This document shows, piece by piece, positions 34,401 to 44,399 of a DNA stretch of 64,000 nucleotides. The position numbers were made by a program, and so were the translations under genes. Location of the stretch: positions 434,001 through 498,000 of the forward strand of contig JAJLTO010000009.1 of assembly GCA_030568195.1 (NCBI GenBank), in the 5' to 3' direction. Every line of letters starts with the position of its first letter. Position 1 is the stretch's first letter. The DNA is from Dipodascopsis uninucleata var. uninucleata. Its lineage: Eukaryota > Ascomycota > Lipomycetes > Lipomycetales > Lipomycetaceae. The notes below the pieces were generated by a model. That model was given only the letters and a program-made list of their open reading frames with translations. It did no database searches and was not told where the DNA came from.

Positions 34401-36369
34401 CCATCATTGTTGCCAGTAGTTGATCACGGTCACCCAAGTCTATGTTGTCAAACATCCTTTTCTTGAGCTGAGTGCTGTTTTCGGCATTCCTTATAATTTT
34501 GCTCATATCATTTTGCTCCTGTTCCTTTTTTATCTCTGGCCGACTATTTCTAGAATCAATAGATCCGGCATTCCTCTGTCTTTGCTGCTTTTGATGAACT
34601 AGTTGCTGTTGTTGTTGTTGCTGTTGTTCTATTTCGTGTTGATGCTGATCGTGCTGATGTCCAGGAGGTGTGTAACGCGCTGTATTAGGTTCCGGCTTTG
34701 AATCGACCTTTTTGTCGGTAGCTTGTAGAGGAGGGCTTGCTGGATCGGTATTTATACCGAGTGATAGATGCAATTGAGAGACCTTAGTACTAGGGGATTT
34801 TCTTGGTTGGGGCTCTATCATCTGGACTCGTTTCCCCTTCTTTCGATCGGCATCCTTTGATATGCTACCACGCTTACCATTCTGACGACCCTGAATATGT
34901 GTCTGTTTATCAATCAACTCTACTGAGATATTACTGGTCTGAGATCTGGATTCGCTGGAAACCTGTCTCTGCGCGGACGGTTTCGGTGCAAATGGAGCCT
35001 GTATACTATTGCCAGGAAGCGAATAGTCCGTGGTTTGCATAACCGGCAAATGGTAGGATGCAGTACGATTAATATCTAGAGGCGTTTTGCCATCGTGATG
35101 GTTCCCATCAGATTGCTGTCGTATTTGATTAAAAACTTGTGGACTTTGATGGTTACTTTGATATTGAGGTGACGGAATATATGAGTTGACATAATGTCCA
35201 GAATCCTGAGCAATGTAGCTATTTGATTGATGTAGATCACGTATACCATGGTCCTGACCAACAACGTTTGAGCTATTGTATAATGAATTAGATGATCTTG
35301 GTCTCTGAGGAAGAGATGACTCTCTTATGGATTGCAACTGTGAGCTCTGAGATCGTGTCGCTTGAGGTATTGGAGAGGGTTGTGACTGCCGTAATTGTTG
35401 TGCATGTCCCGATGCTTTTGGTGAATTGCTTTGAGAGGTCATCTTGTATCTCTGCGGCAGCTGTTTTGGCGACTGAGATCTTGTTATGGTTTCATATTGG
35501 GCCCTGGAATGATCATAGATATTTCTATTAGTGGCCTCGTGAGGAAGAGGATGTGTCACTTTCATCTGAGGAGGTAGATTTGACACAGCACGTTGCTGCT
35601 GACTCGGTAGTAGGGATACTGACTGTCCTGCAGACTTGACTTCATGATACACCTGCGGACTAAAGCCAGATGGTATAGCATATTCATCTCTGTCTGTTGG
35701 ACTATGAGACCTAAGTAAATTATCTTGAGAAACATTATGAGTGGGCGGATGCTCTTGAACCTGCTGAGCTGTATGCGATAATGACGGCTGTCTGAAATCC
35801 ATTTCAATCGAATTAATAGTTGTAGCAGACGTTTGATGTTGTTGATGTTGTAATTGCAGTCGCTGAGATTGTTGAGAGGGCGGTGTTAAATAAGGAGTCC
35901 ACATCGTTTGGTACCGCTGCATAGACGCATCTCTTGTTGGATCCGCATAAGGAGGTGTATTATGTATTGGCCCTCTAAACTCCTGCCCTGTTGTATTATG
36001 TTGCAGGTTTAGTTGTATGGCAACGTCGTCTAAGGCACTGAGATCGTCAGTTGAATGCATAGGTTGGACGTGCCCACCATGGTCTATTCGACTATCATTA
36101 CTATCGGCACCACCGCCGCCACTCATGCCGTCAGAGGTATCTCCTATAGTCACCTGTGAAAACACGTCCGGTTGGAAATACGCACCATAGTTCGTAAAAT
36201 CTGTCGATATCATGTGATGCGGTAAGTGTGTGCTTCGGCTGAATTGGCTTGTTTGCGACGCGTCTATACTTCCAATATTCATGTCCATGTCAAAAGCCCT
36301 GTAGCCGTCCATGCCATGACTACCCGAGCCTATATTATTGAAATTACCTTCTTGTGCCATTATTTCCAT
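31450..36369 (-). CDS. SWIRM-domain amine oxidase, LSD1/LSD2-type histone demethylase homologue (1639 aa)
   Basis: The gene is one exon with its ATG at 36369. The family oxidatively demethylates mono/dimethyl lysine on histones in the nucleus with FAD. The first 690 residues are disordered and rich in Gln, Ser, His and Pro, with a poly-Gln run near residue 578. A SWIRM domain follows at about 718-793 (from YSLHKKEYELLKHEINHLH to FLVRHGYINFGV). The FAD-binding Rossmann motif VVIGAGISGLGSSRQIEGL is near 829, followed by VLEARSRIGGRIYS. The lysine that in LSD1 holds the flavin-bridging water is retained in GFGTLNKVILVYD. The amine-oxidase domain ends with FFAGEATSRTHPATVHGAYL near 1356-1375. There is no LSD1-style tower insertion that I can see, but a roughly 100-residue insert after GFSNGNPMSTIIRK is present. 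The C-terminus (about 1540-1620) may be a degenerate HMG-like helix region, as in fission yeast Lsd1/2. It is divergent from the kinase gene. Confidence 0.9.
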   Translation of the reverse strand: MEIMAQEGNFNNIGSGSHGMDGYRAFDMDMNIGSIDASQTSQFSRSTHLPHHMISTDFTNYGAYFQPDVFSQVTIGDTSDGMSGGGGADSNDSRIDHGGHVQPMHSTDDLSALDDVAIQLNLQHNTTGQEFRGPIHNTPPYADPTRDASMQRYQTMWTPYLTPPSQQSQRLQLQHQQHQTSATTINSIEMDFRQPSLSHTAQQVQEHPPTHNVSQDNLLRSHSPTDRDEYAIPSGFSPQVYHEVKSAGQSVSLLPSQQQRAVSNLPPQMKVTHPLPHEATNRNIYDHSRAQYETITRSQSPKQLPQRYKMTSQSNSPKASGHAQQLRQSQPSPIPQATRSQSSQLQSIRESSLPQRPRSSNSLYNSSNVVGQDHGIRDLHQSNSYIAQDSGHYVNSYIPSPQYQSNHQSPQVFNQIRQQSDGNHHDGKTPLDINRTASYHLPVMQTTDYSLPGNSIQAPFAPKPSAQRQVSSESRSQTSNISVELIDKQTHIQGRQNGKRGSISKDADRKKGKRVQMIEPQPRKSPSTKVSQLHLSLGINTDPASPPLQATDKKVDSKPEPNTARYTPPGHQHDQHQHEIEQQQQQQQQLVHQKQQRQRNAGSIDSRNSRPEIKKEQEQNDMSKIIRNAENSTQLKKRMFDNIDLGDRDQLLATMMAESEYVDPPLSHKDYIALLNNLPPLRTVIPYNRLEYFARSSIPIDITPEVYAQEGIEAAISSRLPPYSLHKKEYELLKHEINHLHVATYLNIRNGILRLWKMNHNVTVTRSEAAGCSREPRFFGLAEAAFEFLVRHGYINFGVIDVPLWRNNFPYMLPIPAERRSRLRIVVIGAGISGLGSSRQIEGLFKQYDDFLTGYEASPEIIVLEARSRIGGRIYSAPLQRGGKVDLGAQIVTGFSNGNPMSTIIRKQMGIECHELKDAGPLADEVFGGQVSPSLDRRAEGLFNDMLDRISVYRTPIPTVHTVQGDIMLISAGKDPTGDGGRSIARIEENAAELPPLQVSQKAPGTGQAALSPNESKSAKMNLEIKLENLGFDVSKAGNIRDQKAKLQTTAKPRKTLGQTMDEQLKIVQTFADLSPQDLRLLNWHYANLEYANATPLKNLSLGSWDQDDGNEFSGRHTMLRNGYMQVPRALYLFPSKMDVRFKSVVQKIKYDPSKGADRKSLSIVLESGETITADRIVCTVPLGVLKSGAIEFDPPLPEKKQKSINDLGFGTLNKVILVYDSCFWDIDSDIIGVARSADAGPNVMSQENYESTRGRFCMFWNATKVAGQNCLIGLMTGNAAYATSVQSDESLVQEATYVLSRIYPGIRIPRPIESIVTRWHCDPFSLGSYSYVGPDATGLDYEILSEPAYDEHLFFAGEATSRTHPATVHGAYLSGLRAAEEVFRSVIGEDITLASPLVMPQQKPGVPSRAETVVFPSPPKSAYSGNEPQMPQPIQVPPLLPLDIDGTVVKTKNDSVSSGAKKSRARPSLKQKRQSTPTAAASTSVPAPATAGNPAAPLPRQDAQSSAAMKNVWNVSHYQIAKAMRHKRLESHEADCDRAITRILGPRPQEPQKLEKSYNVSTLSSENWYSVDQMNDRSQRDYRDKLGKYERVFADLRHRWLEDHKSTPEDTEIQEWNLAKAEVGEAAVNQELLGTGIS
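34603..34633. repeat. CAA/CAG trinucleotide repeat coding poly-Gln
   Basis: The plus strand shows a run of ttg/ctg units that codes on the minus strand for about nine consecutive Gln in the LSD homologue's disordered N-terminus. Such a repeat is likely length-variable between strains. Confidence 0.7.
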
Positions 36370-37201
36370 TATGTTTTCCCGGATAACTTCAATTGCAATG
36401 CAACGTTAGTCTTGCCCTCTCTTAATTTACTATACTCTATTGTGTTTTGGGCTCCACCCATCCACATTCGATCGATATCTGAAATGGACCAAACGCTTTG
36501 GTGAATCTTCTATTACTCACTTGTATCCAGTATTCAGTTTTTTACTTCATTCTCGCATTGATAATTTATAGTTAATTATTATCAGAACTTCGCTCCTTCC
36601 GTCTTCTTACTCTTCGCCGTTGAAGTTGGCTCTCAAATTGATCCCTCCGTGTCGTCTAACATGGCAAGTATAACAACTCAAAGGTCAAACTTGATCCTCT
36701 GATCACGTGATCAGACTTCATGATTTTTCGCAGCAAGAAAAAAAAATAGTTAAAACTGCAGCTGAAAACGGATAAAACGAAATAAGACCACTGCAAAGCA
36801 GGAATTTAATGCATAAGAAGATTCTGATGTCAGCATAGTATTATTGGTTGTATGAAAATTTGAAAATTGTGTTAGAAGAACTCCGAGGTCAAGCGCTATT
36901 ACAGTGGGCGAGAATATTGCTCTACGCTGTGATCGAGGGACCACGATCCAGAAAGTATCGAAAGGTATTTCGATATATACCAAGTACAGCAATACGGAGA
37001 ACTACAGAGAAGATTGATAAATATTCATACAATTCTCGTTTACTTTTTATTCAAATAGACTGATACGAAAGTTATCTGATACACAATAACAAAGATCAGA
37101 ACTGACTGTCTAAGAGATAGTTACGGAATACTTGAGAATAGCATTTTAAGAATAGTATCTCTGCAGGAATAAAATAGAAATAGAAGTCCTAGGCAACAGC
37201 A
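36370..37201. promoter_or_regulatory. divergent promoter region LSD homologue / GCK kinase
   Basis: This spacer of about 830 bp lies between two outward-facing starts. It contains a striking palindromic CACGTG site (listed separately). A short plus-strand open frame at 36848-37063 shows no domain and is probably chance. Confidence 0.5.
36698..36715. promoter_or_regulatory. 18-bp perfect palindrome centred on CACGTG (bHLH-type site)
   Basis: The sequence tctgatcacgtgatcaga equals its own reverse complement and contains ATCACGTGAT. CACGTG E-boxes flanked this way are bound in fungi by bHLH factors such as Cbf1 and Pho4. It lies about 330 bp upstream of the LSD start and 490 bp upstream of the kinase start, so it could serve either. 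Which factor binds is inference. Confidence 0.6.
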
Positions 37202-39909
37202 ATGACGTCTGATCGTGTCCATACCGACCTAGCGGCGTTACCACCGACGAAGATTTATCGTCGAGATGAAATTATTGGCCGTGGTAACTTCGGAGTTGTG
37301 TACAAGGGATTTAACGTTATTGAGAAGAAAGTGGTGGCAATCAAGGTCCTTAATCTTGACACAGCAGAGGACGAAGTGAAAGATGTTCGTAGAGAGATCG
37401 CATTATTAGCACAATTAAAGCAAGGTGATGCTCAAAATATTGTTCGCTATCATGGCTCTCATTTAATTGGGTCTCGCTTATGGATTATTATGGATCATTG
37501 TGAAGGTGGAAGTGTGCGAACTTTGGTACGTATGCTCTATACAAACGACTCTACTTATCTCTGTTTTGTATAGTTGAGCTTGTTTTATAGTAAGCTGATT
37601 GCTGACATTCATAATTATAGTTGGCTATGGGAAAGATTGACGAGAAGTATATATCGATAATTATAAGGGAGAGTTTGATTGCTCTATCTTATATACATAA
37701 GGCTGGTATCATCCATCGAGATATTAAAGCTGCTAATATCTTGATAAAAAACGATGGTACTGTCCAGCTATGTGATTTCGGTGTTGCTGCTCAAATTTCT
37801 GCTAACCATCCAAAGAGAAGTACTATTGTCGGTACGCCATATTGGATGGCGCCGGAAGTCATTACTGAGGGAGCCACTTACAATTACAAGGCTGATATAT
37901 GGTCTCTCGGCATCACTATATACGAAATGGCAACTGGTCAGCCGCCGTATGCTGATCAGGATGGAATGCGAGTAATGTTCTTGATTCCAAGATCGAAGCC
38001 ACCAAGATTAGAAGCTGGTGAACACTCAGTCAGTGTCAGAGAATTTTTAAGTCTATGTTTGAATGAACGACCCGAAGAGCGGCCATCTGCGGATGAGTTG
38101 CTGAAAACTAAATTCATACGAAACGGAAGAGCGTATCCAACTTCTACTCTTCGAGAACTTATATCTAGGTATCAAGTATGGAAAGATCAAGGGCATATTC
38201 GAAGAAGTGTTGCGTTTCCAAATAATGGGCCTGGAGCTCAGATCGGAAGTGACAATGAAGACGAAGGCGAGGATCAGAAAAAACAGAATGATCCGGGTTG
38301 GGATTTTGATATTGAACCAAAACCAACGAAACCAAAAGACGCTTTTCAATCTGAGACGGATGCTTTTAACAGGTCACTTATTGAAGATAGTGATACGCTC
38401 TATCTCAAAGATAGTCTTGATTTCATTGTGGACGGTCGTGAAAATCGCAATTTACCCGCGAAAAGTCCTACATCTACAGCTACTACAAGCATTCAGCAAA
38501 GCTTGAAAAGTGTGAGCCCTAGAGCTACACCGCAATCATCACATCCACTGCTTCAACTTTTTGAAAACAATGAAAGTACACCAGACACTTCTCCGGGAAT
38601 ACCTTCGACCGTATCGGACGTTAATATTTTCAGTATGTCCACGGCTGAAAGCATTTCCTCACCTACAAGACCCGGAATGGCAGCGGATCCATCTCCTGTA
38701 GAGATTGAAATTCCTACATTGGAATCAATGAAGAGTATGGCTGCTGCTAATATTAATGCTGGCACGAACTCATCAGAGGCGCTTTCTGCTACTTCTACTA
38801 CTACAAAGTTCAACACACGACTTTTCCGATCGAATTCTAGAAGTGCTCATGCATTTCATGCAGGACCGCATCCACCTCTGCCTACTACTTTAACATCTTC
38901 GCAATCTACTCATTCAAATCAACCTAGCCAAGTTGCAACTCAGAACCAGCATTTATTATCAGCTCCCTCAGCTCCCGTCACATCATCAGGTTTACAGATG
39001 CCTTCGTCCGGTTATCTCCCCCCATCTAGCCCTAGAATATCACCAACATCTACTGTACTTCCTCCATCCACACAGACGCCACTGCCTGGTTCAGCACAGG
39101 CTCAGTCTTCCTCAACGCTTAGTAATGTTAATTTAAATGCGTTGCCTTCAAGCATTCCAACATCATCATTAGCACCATTTACGGCATCACAAGCAGCTGC
39201 TCAATCAGTGTCTCCATCGGTACCACAGGCAATGCCTACATTGGCACCATCAGTATCACCTAAAACTGCCACTTTTGCCTCTGTCCCTACGACTGCAATA
39301 TCTGTATCATCTTCTGCGGCTGTTATTGCCTCGACGACTGCTCCAGCTATCTCTTCTACAACTACTCCAGTTGTACAGGCTCCTACAGCGGCTTCTGCGC
39401 CGGCCTCCATTCAGTCATCGCAAGCGCCAGTTCCTTTATCATCAACACCTTCGAGAGCTATGTCTCCAAAACGTCTGGTAAATGCTCCTCCGATACAGCA
39501 ACCGCAGCCGCTTCAGTTACCGCCGACGAGCTCTCCATCGAAGCCTGTAATGAGACAACCGAATCTTCAAATTCCAATACCTCCGCCACCTACATCAATA
39601 TTCTGGGGCCAGCCTTCACAGCAAGTATCTACTCCTGGTTCAGCGGATAGCATGATTCATCCGTTATTTGGAAAGCAAGCGGCTGGTGGTGTCGTGGGCC
39701 CCACAGGAGTAATTAAGTCGATTGAGGATCTTTTTCCCTCCCTTTCGTTTGTAGACACTCAAAGCATTATGAGGCAGAATTCACGAGAAGTAGTGATAGA
39801 TGAGATGGCCAAGGTTCTAGAAGCTTTAGAAATCGGACTTGAAGTGGTTGAGGGTGGTTTAAAATGCATTAGAGAAGAGAAAGTTTCTACGGAACGTACA
39901 GGTAGTTAA
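37202..39909 (+). CDS. Ste20/GCK-III family protein kinase, Nak1/Kic1-like (870 aa)
   Basis: Two exons (37202-37525 and 37621-39909) join as GGSVRTL-LAMGKIDEKY. The kinase domain starts near residue 20. It has the Gly-rich loop IIGRGNFGVVYKG, the Lys in VVAIKVLNLD, the catalytic loop IIHRDIKAANILI, DFGVAAQI, and VGTPYWMAPEVI with the GCK-type activation segment, then GQPPYADQDGMRVMFLIPRS. It is probably catalytically active. Fungal GCK-III kinases Nak1, Kic1 and Sid1 act in the morphogenesis Orb6/RAM network controlling polarised growth and cell separation. From about residue 330 the protein is a long Ser/Pro/Thr/Ala-rich linker. The end (about 800-870) is conserved-looking (IEDLFPSLSFVDTQSIMRQN, DEMAKVLEALEIGLEVVEGG) and likely binds an Mo25/Hym1- or Mor2-type partner by analogy. 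Kinase identity is certain; the Nak1 orthology is likely. Confidence 0.92.
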
Positions 39910-40404
39910 ATAGCTAGTTGTTAAATATGAATAGCTAGATTTTAGGAAACATGAAGTACATCGAAAAGTAGCTGGAGCTCCAAGGTACTGTGGCGTTGGA
40001 TTGTTCATTTCTATCTTGAAATGATCAAGTTGTTTAGATGATATCTGATGGTTAAATGTTACGTGTTACATTCTATTAGCTAAATAGATTGTGTTCTATT
40101 CATATAAAAATGGCGACTTCTATTTTTTTTTAAAAAAATTTACTTTAGACAAATTGAATGAATCTGCCTTTTTACCGTTTTTCGATTGAATTGATTCTTC
40201 ATGAGAATATCGTAAATTCTACGAATTGCCGTATTAGTAACTATATTACCATTTTGGGTAATTAACGATTTAATATCGTTTAATTGTTACATACATGCAC
40301 CTAAGAAACTCGCGGTGAATAAAAAGCTTTGAGCAACATTAGCACCTAAATAGAAGGTATTACATACATGATATCTTCTACTATCAAACCTCGAACGACA
40401 AAAT
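39910..40404. other. spacer between kinase and fasciclin genes (tandem)
   Basis: This holds the 3' UTR of the kinase gene and the promoter of the FAS1 gene, with a T-run near 40120. No other feature was seen. Confidence 0.4.
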
Positions 40405-43155
40405 ATGCAAGCATTTGGCGCTAGACTATGCACTTTGACAGTAGTAATACTGCTACTGGTAATACCGGCCGCAGCGTCGGTGTCGATAGTGGATTTGATC
40501 TCGTCGTCTCCTGATTTTGTACTGTTAACAAGAATATTGCAGCGATCTGATCTGATTCCCTTTTTGAATATGGCCAGAAATGTGACATTCTTTGCTCCTT
40601 CAGATAATGTCCTTAGAAGCATAGGGCCGGTAGCGGGAATCACAGATATTCTTCGTTATATGGTAGTTACGGATGTTATCGTGTCTACTAACTTGACAGA
40701 TAGCGAACGAGTGTATTTTTCATCTCTAAGGTCACCATCTGCACCTGAATTCCCTTTGGCAATGAAAGTGGAATGGGTGAAAGCTGAAAAGGACGAAGCT
40801 CAAAATGCTGATGGTATGAAACTTTTGATTGGTGATGGTGCAGCTACTGTAACAAAATACGACATAGTAGCAGATAATGGAATTGTTCACGTCGTGGATT
40901 CATTAATAAACATTCCCGATGAGATATGTCATACTTTGCAGCATAAAACAGAGAATAGCGATATCAGCATATTTGCAGATTTATTTAACAAGCATCCTAT
41001 TATCTGTCATCTTCTTTCATACTCGTTTGATACGGCTACCATCGTGGCTCCTATCAATGGAGCTTTTGATAGATTAAACGATATTGAATTAACTTATTTG
41101 CGGTCTCCTGCAGGTAAAGAGGATAGAGTCACTTTCATCGGAAGTCATTTCATGTACAGTTCCGTTTATAGGCTTAATGACACGGATGGTTATGGAAAAA
41201 AAGTTCCTTCAATGTCGGGGTCTCCGGTCAGTATAGTCAAGGGCGACTCTAATATGCATATAAATGGTGTTCAAACCTTAGAGCATGATATCGTTTTTCA
41301 AAACGGTGTTCTACACAAAGTTCCCCAGTTTATTACGTCTTACTCTAGTTTTGAATTCACTCCTAGAAAGTACATTTATGGATTAAATGCCTCGTTGTTT
41401 GCAGACGAACTAGTTTTTCATGGGTACGACAAGTTGCTAGACGACACAAAGATCGAGCAGACGATTTTTGTTCCTGTAGACAGCAAATACGGGGATACGC
41501 CTACTTCACTGAAGGCTTTAAAATATCATATCAGTAGCACATTTGTTGACAATTTCACTACTGCTCCTCAGCTCTTAACTAGTGGATTAGATCTTGATTC
41601 CCTTGGTCGTCGACCTCAAGCTATCAAATGGCACTTTCGAGAAGATGGTCAAATTTTGATCAATCAGGAATCGCGCGTTCTTCGATCGCCTGTTGTTATT
41701 GGAAATACGGCACTAATTGCTGTAGATAAGCCAATTCCTATGCCTCCGTCTTATAGAATAGCTATTGGTGCTATTCCAAATGCCCAAAGGTCGTATAAGC
41801 TGTTAGATAAATTAGGTATATTCGAAGATAGCAGACTCGAAGGCACTACAATATTTATTCCAAGCGATGCAGCGTGGGAGAGTCTCGGTAGTGCTGCAGA
41901 TTATATTGAGCAGTATCCTCTGTTGGCTCAAAAGCTAATATACAGTTTGATCCTAATTGAGCCAGTGTATTCCAATAGCTTTGACTCTAAGTTCGAGGAA
42001 TATGAGACTTTATTCGGCACCAGTCTGGCAATCAGCTATGACGAAAGCAACAATCTGCTGACATTTGTCAGCACTCTTACGAATGCCAAAAGACTTATTG
42101 GAAAAGACACCATGGACATTCTCACGGAATCTGGAGTTGTACATGTTCTATCCTCTGTACCAGTTCCATCTCATATCAATATAAATCCGAAGGATTTGTT
42201 AGACTTTGGTCATGCTCACGATTTCGTTAGACTTCTTACGTTTTCCGGTCTCAGTAGAGAGATTCTAGCGCCAACGGCAGAATACGTTATCTTGGCTCCC
42301 GAAGACAGCGTTCTTGAAAGCGCAAATATTACTAGAGATTCGCCAGATCTTGAATATACCCTAAGCATGCATATTCTAGAGCGAAAGTCTTCTGCCGCGG
42401 AGCTGTTTTCTAGTACGCAAGAATTTGAGATATACAAATATAAACATCGTACTAAAATTTATCCAGAGACCGGATCTCAGAATATTTACTCATTGGTACA
42501 TGAGAGTTCTTCGGGAAAGCAAAGCTCAATGACTTTCCGTATTTTATCGCGTGGAACTACTAGAAGTGGAGCAGAAGTTATTATTACAGACAGCGTGATT
42601 CCCCAATATATATTTGCGGACGACGATTCTGATACTCCTAAGGACATTCTTGAGCGATTTAATATCAACAAAATGTTGATCGTTGTTCTAGGAGCGGGAA
42701 TAATCGCTGTCATAGGATGGTATGGAGTATTTAGAGCATTTCGTTGCGGCGGCGAGTTCCTATTGCCTATACATGAACCGCATTTCTTTAGACGTTGTTC
42801 CAACTTCCGACCTATCAACAACTTTAAAAGAGTTTTGTCCAAACTCACATGTGGGGTCATTGCGGCTTCGCGAGGAAATATCGCCATTGTCGATGATTCT
42901 ACTGAAGGTTTGATGGTAACTACAGACGACGAAGCCTTAGATGGCGAAGCTACTTCGGAGGCCACACCATTCTTAAGACGTGTCAGTAACACACTAGGTG
43001 CTCGCGCAAACCACCTTGATCCTGAAATGCTAGCAGACACGGATGCTGACGCTGAGATTATTGAGCTGCCTGCGCGGTCGCTAGATGGGCCAACCGGAGC
43101 TTCAGCGGAGTCTGGAGCAGCATCTGCTCAGGCACTGTCGACGGCATCCAAATAG
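40405..43155 (+). CDS. multi-fasciclin (FAS1) membrane protein, Fsc1/YLR001C-like (916 aa)
   Basis: The gene is single-exon and starts with a signal peptide (LTVVILLLVIPAAASV, residues 9-25). The lumenal part carries about five FAS1 repeats. Well-preserved FAS1 signatures are NVTFFAPSDNVLRSI, TATIVAPINGAFDRL, GTTIFIPSDAAWESL and EYVILAPEDSVLESA, each with a downstream H1/H2-like segment such as NGIVHVVDSLI or SGVVHVLSSVPVP. One membrane helix (about 755-779, MLIVVLGAGIIAVIGWYGVF) precedes a cytosolic tail of about 140 residues. The architecture matches fission yeast Fsc1, a vacuole-membrane protein needed for autophagosome-vacuole fusion, and budding yeast YLR001C. Several Asn-X-Ser/Thr sites fit a glycosylated lumenal domain. 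The role is inferred from the family. Confidence 0.88.
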   Translation: MQAFGARLCTLTVVILLLVIPAAASVSIVDLISSSPDFVLLTRILQRSDLIPFLNMARNVTFFAPSDNVLRSIGPVAGITDILRYMVVTDVIVSTNLTDSERVYFSSLRSPSAPEFPLAMKVEWVKAEKDEAQNADGMKLLIGDGAATVTKYDIVADNGIVHVVDSLINIPDEICHTLQHKTENSDISIFADLFNKHPIICHLLSYSFDTATIVAPINGAFDRLNDIELTYLRSPAGKEDRVTFIGSHFMYSSVYRLNDTDGYGKKVPSMSGSPVSIVKGDSNMHINGVQTLEHDIVFQNGVLHKVPQFITSYSSFEFTPRKYIYGLNASLFADELVFHGYDKLLDDTKIEQTIFVPVDSKYGDTPTSLKALKYHISSTFVDNFTTAPQLLTSGLDLDSLGRRPQAIKWHFREDGQILINQESRVLRSPVVIGNTALIAVDKPIPMPPSYRIAIGAIPNAQRSYKLLDKLGIFEDSRLEGTTIFIPSDAAWESLGSAADYIEQYPLLAQKLIYSLILIEPVYSNSFDSKFEEYETLFGTSLAISYDESNNLLTFVSTLTNAKRLIGKDTMDILTESGVVHVLSSVPVPSHININPKDLLDFGHAHDFVRLLTFSGLSREILAPTAEYVILAPEDSVLESANITRDSPDLEYTLSMHILERKSSAAELFSSTQEFEIYKYKHRTKIYPETGSQNIYSLVHESSSGKQSSMTFRILSRGTTRSGAEVIITDSVIPQYIFADDDSDTPKDILERFNINKMLIVVLGAGIIAVIGWYGVFRAFRCGGEFLLPIHEPHFFRRCSNFRPINNFKRVLSKLTCGVIAASRGNIAIVDDSTEGLMVTTDDEALDGEATSEATPFLRRVSNTLGARANHLDPEMLADTDADAEIIELPARSLDGPTGASAESGAASAQALSTASK

Positions 43156-43246
43156 TATGGTGAATGGATGCTATACATAGAAGAACGGAGCTTCTCAAGC
43201 ATTTAGAGTACTTGGATGCTCTTGTACGCTCAGTCCTTCATATAAT

Positions 43247-43267
43247 TATATATATATATATATATAT
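43247..43267. repeat. (TA)n microsatellite
   Basis: An uninterrupted TA dinucleotide run of about 21 bp sits just downstream of the fasciclin gene, in its likely 3' UTR or terminator zone. Confidence 0.85.
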
Positions 43268-43718
43268 TTACTCTCGATTATTTTTACTTCTGCTATTCAT
43301 CTATTATGTTACGGCCGTTTGTGTAATTCCCTGTGCTAATTTATGGCTTTCTGTTGTTTCATGAAGTTAAAAGAACTTATTTCGGTTATTCTCTTATCGC
43401 TATTTACTTGTATGAGGATCATACATTTTTTATTCGTATATATATATAGATTATAATTCGCCTTCGAATGTATTTTTTTATCTGTCTGTTGGTCTACTTT
43501 TCTTACCATTTATCTTCTTGAGCTGGGACCTTTATTCTCCTCGAAATCATAATCGCTATGATCTTTTAGCATTTCCTTACTAGGTGCAACTATTCCATAC
43601 CCCTCTTTTCATGTCGGCTTTATCTACCAAGCATTCTTTCACATCTTGACGGAAGCTTCTTCCCTGCCAAATGCGACATCATCTTTTGTCATGTGTACGA
43701 AAATCTTTGGTTTAGGGT

Positions 43719-43973
43719 ATGGTCAAGGGTAATACATACTTGCGACGAGAGGGTCCCGCAAATGCATTAGTCGGAATAATATGTAAGACAATGAGTTCGC
43801 TCATGCCATTTAAACAAAATAAAATGGAAAGTAAGCTTGGTTCTAGGCCGCGTAGAGAAGACGGCATATATTTGATTTATATAGCTATTATAACAGGAAT
43901 AAGACTGCTTATAGAAGCTGTATTGGGAACCGCCGCACTATACTCAGAGACCGGCGCTACCAGCGATTTGTAA
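43719..43973 (+). CDS. doubtful small ORF with a hydrophobic segment (84 aa)
   Basis: An ATG-started frame codes for a basic N-terminal half and a hydrophobic helix (YLIYIAIITGIRLLIEAVLG). No homologous family is recognised, the codon context is unconvincing and no introns link it to a neighbour. It could be a small membrane protein or chance. Confidence 0.2.
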   Translation: MVKGNTYLRREGPANALVGIICKTMSSLMPFKQNKMESKLGSRPRREDGIYLIYIAIITGIRLLIEAVLGTAALYSETGATSDL

Positions 43974-44399
43974 TTAGTAAAAGTTAAACATAGATAATAG
44001 ATAGAAAAATGACGGCATCAGTTACTGCGGCAGACTGATAATAATACCACATGTCAGAGCTCATTTCATGAATTTCGCCGTAATAGAATTAGGGTTTGAT
44101 GCAGTTTGCCGGTTAAGAAGTCAGTGATTTATAGCACCATATTCACATGCCTCTGCACCTCAGAACAGTATATTGTAAAGCCGATTGTCGAAATAGGAGG
44201 GTGCCGTGTATAAACGTTATATTTGCCGTCGCATGTCCTGCATATTTTACACATATATTACAGTCATTGCGCATATAATATTTCGGATACCAAAATATCT
44301 GGAAGCTGCAATATCTTAGGAGCACTGCTTGCTTGTGATCACTATTTTGTTACTGGTCTAACTCGAAAATCTCAATAATCTACATAATCGCTATTCAAT

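Larger units (their letters stand above)
43156..44399. other. spacer downstream of the fasciclin gene
   Basis: This 1.24-kb region contains TA-rich microsatellites (43247-43267, and a shorter one near 43438). It also has one open frame at 43719-43973 (84 codons) with a hydrophobic C-terminal half (YLIYIAIITGIRLLIEAV) that I could not tie to any family. The right half is the promoter of the 44400 gene. Confidence 0.4.

Noticed and set aside
34278-34602. Plus-strand frames inside the LSD homologue
   Set aside because: They are antisense shadows of a long, domain-bearing minus-strand gene.
38053-39410. Minus-strand Ala/Val/Glu-rich frames opposite the kinase linker
   Set aside because: They are produced by the Ser/Thr/Pro/Ala-rich low-complexity coding strand read backwards.
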